Shown in pieces: positions 1-10,179 of a stretch of 22,666 nucleotides of DNA. Below the pieces are notes generated by a model, which was not told the DNA's origin, made no database searches, and saw only the letters and a program-made list of their open reading frames with translations. A program made the position numbers and the translations under genes. Position 1 is the stretch's first letter. Each line of letters opens with the position of its first letter. The stretch comes from Apostichopus californicus (Eukaryota > Echinodermata > Holothuroidea > Aspidochirotida > Stichopodidae). The stretch is taken from contig JAIPMN010002205.1 in assembly GCA_020650975.1 (NCBI GenBank), positions 26,164-48,829 of the forward strand. Direction: 5' to 3'.

Positions 1-186
1 TTCATTCATACTTAGTAAAGATTCCTAAATCCTATTGGTCCATTCAGGTCAGCTGACCGTGGTTAATCCTGTGAGTAACGCACGGTAAAATTACGGCGCA
101 TCACTTTAATAAATCTTTGGTTATATGTAACCAAAAGTGTTTTGTTTTATGATTTCCCCCCACACAAATGGTAGTGTATGAATGAA
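1..186. repeat. Palindrome-rich repeat, possibly cut by the window start
   Basis: The first ten bases (TTCATTCATA) recur as their reverse complement at 177-186, so the segment has short inverted ends. Between them, about 117-134 forms a small hairpin (TTGGTTA, TATG, TAACCAA). A motif at 58-87 (GTTAATCCTGTGAGTAACGC) resembles the right arm of the hairpin at 188-352, so the two segments share sequence. This could be a non-autonomous foldback or MITE-like element. I cannot name its family, and the true left end may lie outside the window. Confidence 0.45.
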
Positions 187-187
187 C

Positions 188-352
188 GGGGTTAATCAAC
201 GGTCTAGCGTGCGTTACTCACATGATTAATGCACTCCGGGTGTTAATGCTATCGCTGGATGCACTCGGGCTCCGCCCTCGTGCATCGCTTGCATTATCCC
301 CCGATCGTGCATAATCCTGTGAGTAACGCACGCTAGACCGTTGATTATCCCC
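188..352. repeat. 165-bp long inverted repeat (foldback hairpin)
   Basis: The left arm at 188-234 and the right arm at 307-352 are reverse complements over about 46 bases with roughly three differences. Both begin GGGG-TAATCAACGGTCTAG when read inward. The pairing continues imperfectly through the centre, where GATGCAC...GTGCATC closes around an apex near 271. The whole segment can therefore fold into one long hairpin. No coding potential is seen. It is probably a foldback or MITE-like repeat that is also present elsewhere in the genome. Confidence 0.75.
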
Positions 353-2047
353 TTATTCAGGATGGAGCTGGATAAAGAAATACATAAGTGTTAACCCCCC
401 TATCATATATGAATATTTAGTGCGCTGAGGATGGAGCTAGCGCTGTAACCCCCGATCACCGAAATCCGTGCACCACAGAGTCCGCGAGGTGCCATAGTCA
501 GGTTGATTGGTGAAATAAACGCCGACTACCTCTTGGTCACGGAATGTGCTAGTTTCGCAAGCGCAGCTATTTGTTAAGGTTATGACAACCCCTCCCCCGT
601 CCACCCCTGCAGTCCGGGGATGGGTATGCATTGTCTCTGGGTGCGATGGGGTTATATATAGTTTCACTTTATGAGTATCTTAACCCATGCCTATAAAACT
701 ACGCATTATTTTCAACTAGAATATCTATTTAAAGAAAATTCACTGAATGGTGCCATTCTCTTACTGAAAATAAAAAAATTTGAACAAATTATATTTTTAA
801 TTTTTAATTCATCCTTCTCTTGATGATTATGATGATTCAAGTTAAATGAACTGTTTACTTGGCTTTAATAGTAAAGCTATTCCATTTGCCCCTGTAATTT
901 TACTCTCATGATTCCTGTGGAAGAAAGGGTAATTTATCAAAAGTTGATAGATTAAAACCGTTTACTTCAATATGCGTGAATTTTTCACTGTCTTACTGCA
1001 TGCTTTTCTCTTCTATGCAAACCACAGTTTGAAATTATTTTTGCCAGCAGAAAACAAATTAAAATACAAATTTAAAGTAAGATGATCTATTAACGGTAAC
1101 ATGTAATGTTACATTTTCCTTGTTCCTTTTGGTTTGGCTAATAAGTAAAAATATAGATATAAGATTAGCACAAACTATACATATTGAAAAATTACACAAT
1201 AGTTGTGACTTCAGCTACGAAAGATTTATGTATTGATACTACCCGAGCAACGACTGTTGGGAAGTTACTACTTTATAGTCAAGACCAATGACTATCATGT
1301 GACTCTGCTATTGTTGTGCCCATTACCCCATCTTGGACTGTTCCATTTCCTTAAAGGGAAAACTATGGAGCAACTCTAATACCAACCTTGCAAAATTGTG
1401 AGGGGGACCGTGGATAGCAAAGTTGGCAATGACTATACATAACGCGGATCGCAAAGTCGGTTATTACTATTACGATTAGATTCGGCAGCATACAGAGAGG
1501 TTGTACTCAAAGACGAAGCCAAAGTGAATTAATCGGGTCACTCATACAGAGTCTATGCATGCTAAGTTCTTCAAAATCGGCCCTTATCCCTTTCAGGAGG
1601 GAGACAGTCCCCCCCCCTCCCCCCTTCCATTTCATACTGAAAATTTTGGTTTTAAAATTGAACTACAAATCACAAAATGTTTCCTCAGGCACCGCTTCCT
1701 CTGCAGTAACCCTGTTGGGTTACTTGCCCCATCTTGCCCAATACTTGCCCCATCCTCTCTCATTTGAGATATCCTGGATCCGACACTGGTCTATTTTCAT
1801 CCTGATGCTACCCAACCTGTGATGATTCCATTTCCAAGCTCCTGAGATCACACAAAGTCCCAAACTCTTGAAAATTCCCAAACTCTTGAAAATTCCTCCC
1901 AAAATTTCGATATCACCACAATGCGCTTATGAAATACAATAAGCTGAGTAAAACAAAGAATCTTTTCTTCATAGAATAACAATGTAGATAAAGATACTTA
2001 TTACTTTAATAATTACAACATCATCTTCTCTCTGTATATGGAATAAT

Positions 2048-2064
2048 ATCATCATCATCATCAT
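2048..2064. repeat. (ATC)n microsatellite
   Basis: Between five and six uninterrupted ATC units are seen in intergenic DNA. Confidence 0.9.
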
Positions 2065-3232
2065 ATTAATATCTTGCGACTCGAGTACTCTTATGTAGCT
2101 TTTGTTTGGAATTAAAGATTTCGAGCACGAAGGTCGCTCTAGCACAAACCAGACAGAAGCAATTAGATAAATTAATTTGATAATTAGATAATAATTTAAT
2201 TTCGCTGTCTTCCAATACTAGTCTTTCGGGGGCGCCGTCTTCAGAGAAAATCCACAATCTGCCACTGGCGTGTATCGACAATGTAAAAGCTTCTGTGACA
2301 TAAATTTGCATACAATGAAAGGATAATTTACTGAAAGAAATTTACATGCCAATGAACAATAATTTTAGTTTATTTCTGACAAGGAAACTATTGTCACCGC
2401 TCAGACTAACATTTTTCATCAAGTTTTAATGAACGCACAAACCTAATGGATTAAACGTTTTTGTGACATTTTTGGTTTCACTGGATTCTCGTTACAAACC
2501 AGTTTTATTAAAACTTTCTCACTGCTGTTTCATTGCAAGTTTTAAGACTTAAGTTAAAATTATGTCTGGCCATATCATTCTAGATTCAAATTACGCAATA
2601 TTAGCTCTGCTGCAAAAAAGAGATTATTAATAATATCAAAAGCAAACATATGGCAGCAAAAGGAAAAACAAAAGAAGCAAATATCAGAAACCGTTTGGAT
2701 TCAGGATTTTCATCTTGGCAGATTTTCCAAAATATTAGTTTGGCAGTCGAGATAAGTGTTTTTTTTCCCCCCTTACATATGCTACTGATTTCACACATAG
2801 TTCTTCATAAACAAGGCACTGACAATTGATGAAATGAAAGGCAGAAAAAAAAGGACATGAAATGAATGGTTCATAAAAATTGTGATATCGTAGAGAATGA
2901 TAAAGATGTATCATAATACTACATGGTAAACGATAACTTAGTATTGAAGTCGTCTTACCAGAGACACATGATCAGAATGGAGCTTCACCATTGGTCAGAA
3001 TCAACCATCAACTGAAGAAGGGGCGAATGGCAGTATACGACAACCCCTTCCTTTCCGATGAATTTTTTTATGTTTGCAGAGTGAGTTGTTTTTTCTAATA
3101 TTGTTTTGACTCAACAATAAACTCTTGTTTCATTAAACTCCTACAGCGCTACATTTGGGGCAGTCAATATAGAGCCATTCTTGTTGTTTCTAAGCCAAGC
3201 TTTATCTTTTGACTAACATGTAAGAAAATAAT

Positions 3233-3281
3233 TTTCTCTCTTTTTTTTCTTTCTTTACTTTCCTTTCCTTTCTTCCTTCTT
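3233..3281. repeat. Polypyrimidine (CT-rich) tract
   Basis: About 50 bases are almost all C or T, with irregular TTTC and CTTTC units. On the minus strand it is a purine tract just downstream of the candidate PXK poly(A) signals. Confidence 0.8.
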
Positions 3282-3306
3282 GGAAATCACACAGAACGAG
3301 AAACAG

Positions 3307-3318
3307 GCTTTAATTTAA
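3307..3318 (-). promoter_or_regulatory. Candidate PXK polyadenylation signals (two ATTAAA)
   Basis: Read on the minus strand, two overlapping-range ATTAAA hexamers occur here, about 1 kb downstream of the PXK stop codon. They are followed by a TCTGTGTG stretch of the GU-rich kind expected after a cleavage site. I saw no earlier AATAAA between the stop codon and this point. Canonical AATAAA hexamers occur further down near 2371 and 2503. This is an inference from position only and needs transcript data. Confidence 0.25.
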
Positions 3319-3614
3319 TCACATATCTAGTAATGGATTGACCTGATCATAAAACTATCGAAAACAAAAGCTGTATATTGTTCACTAGCGAATTGCAACC
3401 ATGATGACAAACCTGTGTACTATTTTGAAGAAACCAAACCTGACCTGAGGAAAATTTAAAAAAAAGGAAAACAAGTTTTCTGCAATTTTTTAATACCGAA
3501 GAAAGCCAAATCTCAAATAAAAATGAATATTTGTTAAAATATGAGTATAAAAAAAGAACATATTTTGGTAAAATTATAGGAATTTGCAAGAAGATGGATT
3601 AATATAAAGATTTT

Positions 3615-3642
3615 TGCCGACACTGCTGAGCTGATGTCGGCA
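3615..3642. repeat. Perfect 8-bp hairpin
   Basis: TGCCGACA and TGTCGGCA flank a 12-base loop. The stem is GC-rich in an AT-rich setting. Its position could put it inside the PXK 3' UTR. Confidence 0.6.
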
Positions 3643-3652
3643 TCGCTTAAGT

Positions 3653-3722
3653 CTTAAAGTAGCATTCCAGAGATTTAGTATATTTTACAAGCTGAATATT
3701 TAGCAAACCAGAGTGGCTATAG
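3653..3722 (+). repeat. Dispersed 70-bp repeat, copy 1
   Basis: This segment (CTTAAAGTAGCATTCC to GTGGCTATAG) aligns end to end, without gaps, with 5233-5302 at about 70 percent identity by eye. The equal length suggests two old copies of one interspersed repeat. The family is not recognised. Confidence 0.5.
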
Positions 3723-4297
3723 ATACATTTTATATACGAACTCAAATTTCCTCTTGGACAATGAATTATAATGACTAAAAATCGGCCAAAACTCAACCTT
3801 CAATTATTTAGACAACCTAGACATAATAAACTTAAATTAACTTTATCTGACTTGAAAGAATTGCACAATAAGACTTCAAGTAGATTTGATCTCTCTCCAA
3901 TAAGTCCGAGGCAAAAACCCTGCAATTGATTTAACGACAGTGATTATTTTCTGCTCACTTCATAACCAGTGACTTTTGTTTTTTCCCCTTTCTGTTACAC
4001 GATTGCAACAAAAGTTTTGATTCAGTTTCTCCATGAGGGAGAAGGAACGTCGCTTATTCGTGACATAGAAAACTAGTACTCTACCACTGTATCATATATC
4101 CATTTCCACATCCTTGTCTTGTATTATGTACATGGCCCTTCATGGCATCCATCTAAATATGCAGTACACGGATTGACCTGTTCAGGTCAGACCTCTCGAA
4201 AATTCTCGACGTCGTTCGACAGCGAAGACCTCTGTGTGGATCTGGCCCCATGCGTTGGCCTTCTGCATGCACGGAAATTGGCTGTATCTGCATTTGA

Positions 4298-4479
4298 TTA
4301 TTCCCCAGGTCCACTCTCGTCAACAGTGGACTGTTTTTTCAGGCCAGCTTTCTTAAAATTTTGTATATCACCCAGCAAAGCCGATCTCTCTGAGGACGGT
4401 GGTGGATTGGTTCCATTTTCCATCTTGGAGGGCACAGGTGCCACCGGTGGAGGAGGGGGTGGCGGGGGTGGCGAAGGCA
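4298..4479 (-). CDS. PXK: PXK terminal exon: polyproline run, WH2 motif, stop
   Basis: The acceptor AG is at 4481-4480. The first two bases (TG) complete a codon begun by the previous exon to give Val. The exon encodes PSPPPPPPPPP followed by VAPVPSKMENG, then the WH2 motif ERSALLGDIQNFKKAGLKKQ, and ends in SGPGE and TAA at 4300-4298. WH2 motifs bind monomeric actin through an amphipathic helix (LLGDIQNF) and an LKK motif, and polyproline runs are typical profilin or SH3 ligands. Human PXK has the same order: long proline run, short linker, ALLSSIQNF, LRK. The final residues after the WH2 motif differ from human but the length is close. The exon stands alone behind an 8.3-kb intron. Confidence 0.95.
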
Positions 4480-5232
4480 CTGAAGACGTTCGAGGGTTAA
4501 ATTAAGAAGGAAAATAGAAAGAGACATTTGCTGAGATACTATAACTATGATGACATCAGCATCAAACCAAAAAACAAACCAAAAAACATAATGACAATAA
4601 TATTAAATGTTAGCGATGGAAAGTTGTTAGCAGAAAATAAGTATTTTATGTTAATAGCCATTACTAATGTAACACCATGCATTAAGGGGAGAACAAAAAA
4701 ACAGCCAATGACAGCAACTTGGTTACAAAATCCAGCCGATTCTACAAAATAAAAAACATTACCAGAACATTGTAACTCACATAAAAGGACAAGTTTAGGC
4801 ACAGAATTAAATGTTAATCATGTAGAACATTAAAACACATTGCTATCAAGGGTCCAGGTTGGATTTCTATAAAAAAAATCTGTGAAAAATTGACCCTTTA
4901 AAGAAAATGGAGGTCATCAAATCAAGTGACTGGTCTATTAAGTCTAATTAATACAAAGACCATTATTGGTCATTGCCTCAGATGGAACGCATTGAACCTG
5001 ATGGGGAAACGGTACTTTTATGGCTTCAAATGACATGTGTAAACTACAAATTTGGCAAGTGCAAACGGTGTTGAATTTCATTTATGGGTGCTCAGTTGCA
5101 TTCATGAGGTTAAAAGAACTTGTTTGGATGGGTTGGGTCATCAAATTAGTTATAACACAATATAACACAATGGATTAACACTAACATTTACGCTTGCACT
5201 AATGTGCTGACTCATCTTCCCCTGAACCCTTC

Positions 5233-5302
5233 CTTAAAGCAGCATTCCTTGGTTTTTAGTAAATTTTATAGATAAATATCTTGAAAATCAGAATAGCTAT
5301 AG
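5233..5302 (+). repeat. Dispersed 70-bp repeat, copy 2
   Basis: This is the partner of 3653-3722, in the same orientation and of the same length. It starts CTTAAAGCAGCATTCC and ends AATAGCTATAG. It sits in the PXK last intron. Confidence 0.5.
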
Positions 5303-5475
5303 TAACATTAGTACTAGCAATCCATTTTTTTTTTTTAAAGTTTTCTTGAATTATAACAAACCTATGAAGATTGAAAGTCTGTCTAAAGTTACCCTCAATT
5401 CAAAAGAAGAAGTGAGAAGCCAATGTTTCGGCATATATGGAAATAATTTCCCAAGTTGTCTTTTCAACCTCTCAC

Positions 5476-5505
5476 TCCCACCCACCCACCCACCCCCCTC
5501 CACCC
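5476..5505. repeat. (CCCA)n-like C-rich tract
   Basis: CCCA units repeat several times and run into a stretch of C with single T and A interruptions. It is a simple repeat in the last PXK intron. Confidence 0.75.
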
Positions 5506-6883
5506 TTTCCTACCAATCTAATTCCTAAAAAGTCAGATTGAATGAAACTCTGTGTTACCATTGCTAAAAAAAAAATTAAAAAATCATGACTATTGCCAAT
5601 ACAACACTGTGTACAATCCAAACAAGCTAGTTTAAGGGCCTAGTTTGATGACCGAAATATATCGTGCAACTAATAAGCGCATTTAGATCTTTGAGCCAAT
5701 TGTGTAAAGCTCTGAATTAGGCGGTGCATGTTAGCCACCTCATTATTTTGCGTAGTTTTTAGTAAAAAAGCTGTCAAGATAAATAGGACTGACATTTGTG
5801 GTCCAGTTTATAATATATTGACTATCCTCTTAAAAATGTACCAGGTCTTTATCGTTGTCAGAAATCTGGTGACGTCTGTTAGATATGTATATATTCTGTT
5901 TTAAATTCCAGGTATCATCAACGTAGCTTAATTCAAGTACAGACCTTAAACCATCATGACGTTCAGTGAAGATTTAAGTCACAACTTATTCAAATATTCT
6001 CAAGGTGAAAACGTTTGGTCAATGTGTCTTTAATCTGCAGGAATTACGAGATCTCAACGATATTAATGTCGGTGATTTAAAGGAAAAAAAGGTCTTTGAA
6101 ATGAGTGGCACAACAGCCCAATGATGTGAAAATTAACAAGGTTTCCTTTCTGGTTTTTTTGGGGGTGGTGGAAGAGGGGGGGGTTAGGAAATGGGGGTGC
6201 AACATGTTTGCTTTAAAGAGAGATGCACTTGAAGTATTTAGGCAATAAATATATCTATCTATATATATACATATAATATATGTATAGCCACTAGCCTACA
6301 GTTGCTTCACACACAAAAAAAATCCATCCGAAATAGATGCACTCATTTTTCAAGTTTAAAAAATTAAAACCTATCTTCTTACATACACTACTGCACTAGA
6401 TATGACTATATACGCTTGCCTCCAGCGAAGATTGGAAGTTATACAAAGAGAGTAGATTTGGGACAGAATTTTTCTCCCGTTAAAAGCAAGAGATGTTGAA
6501 AGATTAGGTGTTTTTTATTGTGTGTGTAACGGGCTAAAAAAAGACCTTTTTTGTTTCCAATGATGATCAAGATAAGAGTTCATTTTCCACTACTTTTCAC
6601 TTAAAAGGCGCTTCAGGAAGACTTGAAACAGCTTCCGACCACGACGCTGAATTTCGTTAAATTTGTGATGAGATTGGATTAAATGATATAAAGTGTGTAA
6701 AAGCCCAAATGAAAGTACTCCTGACTTTAGAGAGCCATTAACAAACTTGGTAAAAATGTTAACAGAGATTTCCATCAAATGAAGCTATCAATAATGAAAC
6801 TGGTGACATTATGTAGTTTACTCAATGTTTAAATACTGACTTATGCCAGAATTTTTAATCTCGTTATTATGTTGCAGCTCGAT

Positions 6884-7111
6884 AAAGAGCGAGCGTAACT
6901 AATGTCATTTCTTAACCTTTTCTGGTTTGGCGAGATATCTATCAACTTTAAAATATGTTTCAGTCTTTTCAATGCTCCTTCAATCTTCAGGCTCGAGTTG
7001 ACGACAAAAACCGCTCTCCGTGCAGGCCTAATATATTTTATGGTTAGTCATTGCTTTTATAAAATTCTACTAGCTCAATCAAAACATATTCTCTCAACTT
7101 AATATCGACAG
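6884..7111 (+). repeat. Duplicated module, segment A, copy 1
   Basis: The segment from AAAGAGCGAGCGTAACTAAT to CTTAATATCGACAG is repeated at 7791-8009 with scattered substitutions and small indels. In copy 1 it is followed by unrelated DNA (7112-7513) before segment B. No coding function is apparent. Confidence 0.85.
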
Positions 7112-7513
7112 CAGGGCACCCTTGGGTAAAATATCCAGTCCGATACCGTCCGTCCTGCGTAAATTTACGGACGCATTCCGAACTTGTTATTTGCCCCTGG
7201 ATAAGTTTCATGTTCTTCGTTTTGACTTCTGAGTTTGTACGTGACTCCAGCAAAACGTTTTCAGATGCAGGGTCATGAGAAAAACAATTCATTGGTCTGA
7301 GCACAAACGGTATCAGGGATTATTGATCATTGGTTGACTTTTTAGTCTAAATTTGCAATTTGAGTTCAAAATTTTGAAACCATGTTAATCGGGGATGCTC
7401 CTGTATTACCAATTCTTTTATTGGAAATAATAATAATTTTAAAAAACAAACATTATTTTAATAATATTGAGCCTTAAAGAAAACAACAACTCTTTCACAC
7501 ACATCTATTTTTT
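7112..7513. other. 402-bp segment found only in the first A-B copy
   Basis: This stretch lies between A1 and B1 but has no counterpart between A2 and B2, where the two segments join directly at 8009/8010. On the minus strand a frame of 86 codons (7304-7044) covers much of it and runs into A1. Its product is not recognised. No terminal inverted repeats or clear target-site duplication are visible. It may be an insertion in copy 1 or a piece deleted from copy 2. Confidence 0.55.
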
Positions 7514-7790
7514 TTTTAGTTTTAAAGTCATTCCCTGATGTGATGACACTATGTCAAACCCTTTTCAAACTTTCCAACTGCCACCCAAACCACCCCTACC
7601 ACACCCCCCCCCCCCGACCCCATGCCAAAAAAAAAGAAAAGAAGGGAGACACTAGATTTTGCATTTATAAAGAAAATTGGATTTGTGAAAAGAGCATAGA
7701 ATTATTATCCATCTAGAATATAACATAATTTTAAGTTGTTGTTATATGCCGTACTTAGGGTGGTATTTCAATGGGCCTGCTTGAAACTGT
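7514..7790 (+). repeat. Duplicated module, segment B, copy 1
   Basis: Starts TTTTAGTTTTAAAGTCATTC and ends GGGCCTGCTTGAAACTGT. It matches 8010-8280 closely. A 13-base poly-C run at 7603-7615 lies inside and has diverged in length between the copies. Confidence 0.85.
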
Positions 7791-8009
7791 AAAGAGCGAG
7801 CGTGACTAATGTCATTTCTTGACCTTTCCTGGTTTTGCGAGATATATCGGCTTTAAAATATGTTTCAGTCTTTTGGAATGTTCTTTTATCTTTCAGGTTC
7901 AAGTTTACGGATCTCCAGTGCAGGCCCAAAATATTTCATGTCGAGTCATTGCTTTTATAAAATTCTACTAGCTCGACCAAAACATGTTCTCTCAACTTAA
8001 TATCAACAG
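7791..8009 (+). repeat. Duplicated module, segment A, copy 2
   Basis: Second copy of 6884-7111. It follows directly on B1, so the order is A1, extra segment, B1, A2, B2. Confidence 0.85.
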
Positions 8010-8280
8010 TTTTAGTTTTAAAGTCATTCCCTGATGTGATGATACTATGACAACCCTTTTCCCGCTGTCACCCAAACCACCTCCCCCTACCAATCAACCC
8101 CCCCCCTGACCCCATGCCAAAACAAAAGAAGAAGGGAGACACTAGATTTTGTATTTATAAAGAAAATTGGATTTTTAAAACGAGCATAGAATTATTATCC
8201 ATTTAGAATATAACATCATTTTAAGTTGTTGTAATATACGGTACTTAGGGTGGAATTTCAATGGGCCTGCTTGAAACTGT
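8010..8280 (+). repeat. Duplicated module, segment B, copy 2
   Basis: Second copy of 7514-7790, joined directly to A2. It ends CTTGAAACTGT, exactly where copy 1 ends and A2 begins, which marks the tandem duplication boundary. Confidence 0.85.
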
Positions 8281-9514
8281 GAACCAAGTAGTTCCTACCA
8301 ATCGATGATAAAAATTACAATTTAAAAGTAATAAATTAAGGAGAACTTCACCGAAGCAAGTTATAACGTGAACTGTTACTTTGCAAAAATGATGACACCC
8401 CGTAAGTAGTGCAAGGAAGTATTTACATTATTACATTGGTGTGAACTCGCCAGAAAATTTGCAATTAGGTGCAGGCACTGAAAATGTGAAATAGTAAAGT
8501 GTATTCCACTCATGCTTTTTGAATGTAAATAATTACATGATATTGAATTTTACTAAAAAAATGGCCATGAAATATACCCCCCCCCACGTTCATTACAATG
8601 GAGTAACGAAATTTTGAAAAGGTATAACAATAAAATATTTGGCTTTTAACCTGATATCAAACCGATCCCGCTATCTGAACAAATTGTAATTAATGATATA
8701 TTAACAAAAGATTTACAGTGACCACCATTGTAAATGTGTTAGTAAAACAATGGAACCAGGCAAAAACAAAAGAATAAACAAAGTAAGCTACATGTTCCCG
8801 ATGCAATAATAATAGTCCCATGTCGTACAAAATCCGTAAACTACAGCGGCAACTGAATGAGGTCACCAACAAAAGGAAATGACATTCCAAACACAAACAT
8901 GCCAGATACAAAATAAATTATATAACTCTATAGTGCAGACTATCACTTTAAAATTGTATTACACAATCTTGAAATTGACGATGCAGTTCAATTCCTGGTT
9001 CCCTGTGCAAGGCATTCCCCTACAAATGGCCACGCAAGAAGATCCATTTTACTCTACAGATGCGGCGAGAAACATACCACATGCTATCTCGCCATTACTC
9101 GATTTTTGCACTCGGTACACAATTTAATAAAACGACGGCCTATTGTTTATGTTCTTCTTTGTCGAGTGTTATTTGTACTGAAGGAGGAAAACAGATGTCA
9201 AACTCAGCGACTCAAAATGCATTTTAATCAAATTAGTGCCCCCCCCCACCCCCCTCCAATTTTTGTTTTTGTTTTCTTGTTTGGCCTTGACTAGCATTTT
9301 GCTGGTTAATAAAATTAAATTCGTAGATTGAAAAATGAATTGCAAGATGCGATGGATCTGTGATAGGTTAAGAAAAGAAAAAGGAAAAAAAAAAAAATCT
9401 ACAGGCGTGTCAAATAAACAATCGACCAAATTAACGAGGGTGATCATGTAGGGCAAAAACAAAATTAAAAAGAGTACTAGGGCACACGGTCGACCGAAAA
9501 AGTGGAACAATGAG

Positions 9515-9549
9515 CGATCGATACGACCCCAAACGGGGTCGTAAGATCG
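9515..9549. repeat. Strong hairpin (8 + 5 bp)
   Basis: ACGACCCC (9523-9530) pairs with GGGGTCGT (9535-9542) around an AAAC tetraloop. An outer stem of CGATC and GATCG is separated from it by a small internal loop. It lies inside the last PXK intron, in a locally GC-rich patch. It could be the end of a degraded mobile element. Confidence 0.65.
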
Positions 9550-10179
9550 GAAGGTAAATCGTGGAGGGGGGGGCGAGACCTTTTCTCCACAGGCATGCAT
9601 TGTGTTTGAAATATCAACAGAGGAGTTAGGGATAAGGTTTACAAGAAATATGAACATACAGAGGAGGAGCTCCAGGTAAACCGGGTTACTCTTTCTCTTC
9701 AGATTCTGTGTCAAAAATTAGAAATTGAAGAGATTTGACTTTACAGCACTGGTTGGAAAAATTCATTTTTTTCACATCATGGCATTTTCAAAACATGAAA
9801 GAAAACAAAAATGGACCATTTCGTTTCACTGAAATATCAGTGCTCGATGAATGCTCGGTTCCTCTCTGCATCTGTTAACATCGACTCGGAGTGGCCGTGA
9901 AACGTTTGGATATTTACCCAAACGATAGACTTTGAAAACAACGTCCACAAATTACCGCATCATCGTATGTTTGGTAACAACATAATCACCCATAAATGGT
10001 TAAAAAACGTGACACAACCAATTGGCAAATGCCTCGCTGCTTTTTGTGTCGCTAACGTCAACACAGTGTTTGCACTTTTGCACTACTTTTTCCCAGTAAA
10101 CATTTATATATATATATATACGTATTTACTCATTATTAGATGCCGGTGGCTCAATAGTACCATATGCACTTAATATCTC

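Larger units (their letters stand above)
353..4297. other. Intergenic DNA plus probable PXK 3' UTR; no supported gene
   Basis: No open frame here resembles a protein I recognise, and none has convincing splice context. The longest frames are under 100 codons and low in complexity. Contents include an (ATC)n microsatellite at 2048-2064, a polypyrimidine run at about 3233-3281, a hairpin at 3615-3642, and one member of a dispersed 70-bp repeat pair at 3653-3722. The part nearest 4297 should be PXK 3' UTR on the minus strand. Where the transcript ends is not fixed by the sequence. Confidence 0.6.

Noticed and set aside
1555..1902. Overlapping small frames on both strands
   Set aside because: They are short, cross a C-rich run, share no recognisable motif and lie in different phases over the same DNA.
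4119..4505. 128-codon plus-strand frame with a poly-Gly run
   Set aside because: It is antisense to the PXK polyproline/WH2 exon; the Gly run is the complement of the Pro codons.
4339..4527. Alternative minus frame across the terminal exon
   Set aside because: It is an out-of-frame shadow; the PXK frame matches the known C-terminus and agrees in splice phase.
9169..9714. Longest minus-strand open frame (181 codons)
   Set aside because: It is rich in Phe, Leu and Ile runs, crosses the 9515-9549 hairpin, a poly-T/A run and a poly-C tract, and has no recognisable domain or splice context. It looks like chance openness across low-complexity DNA.
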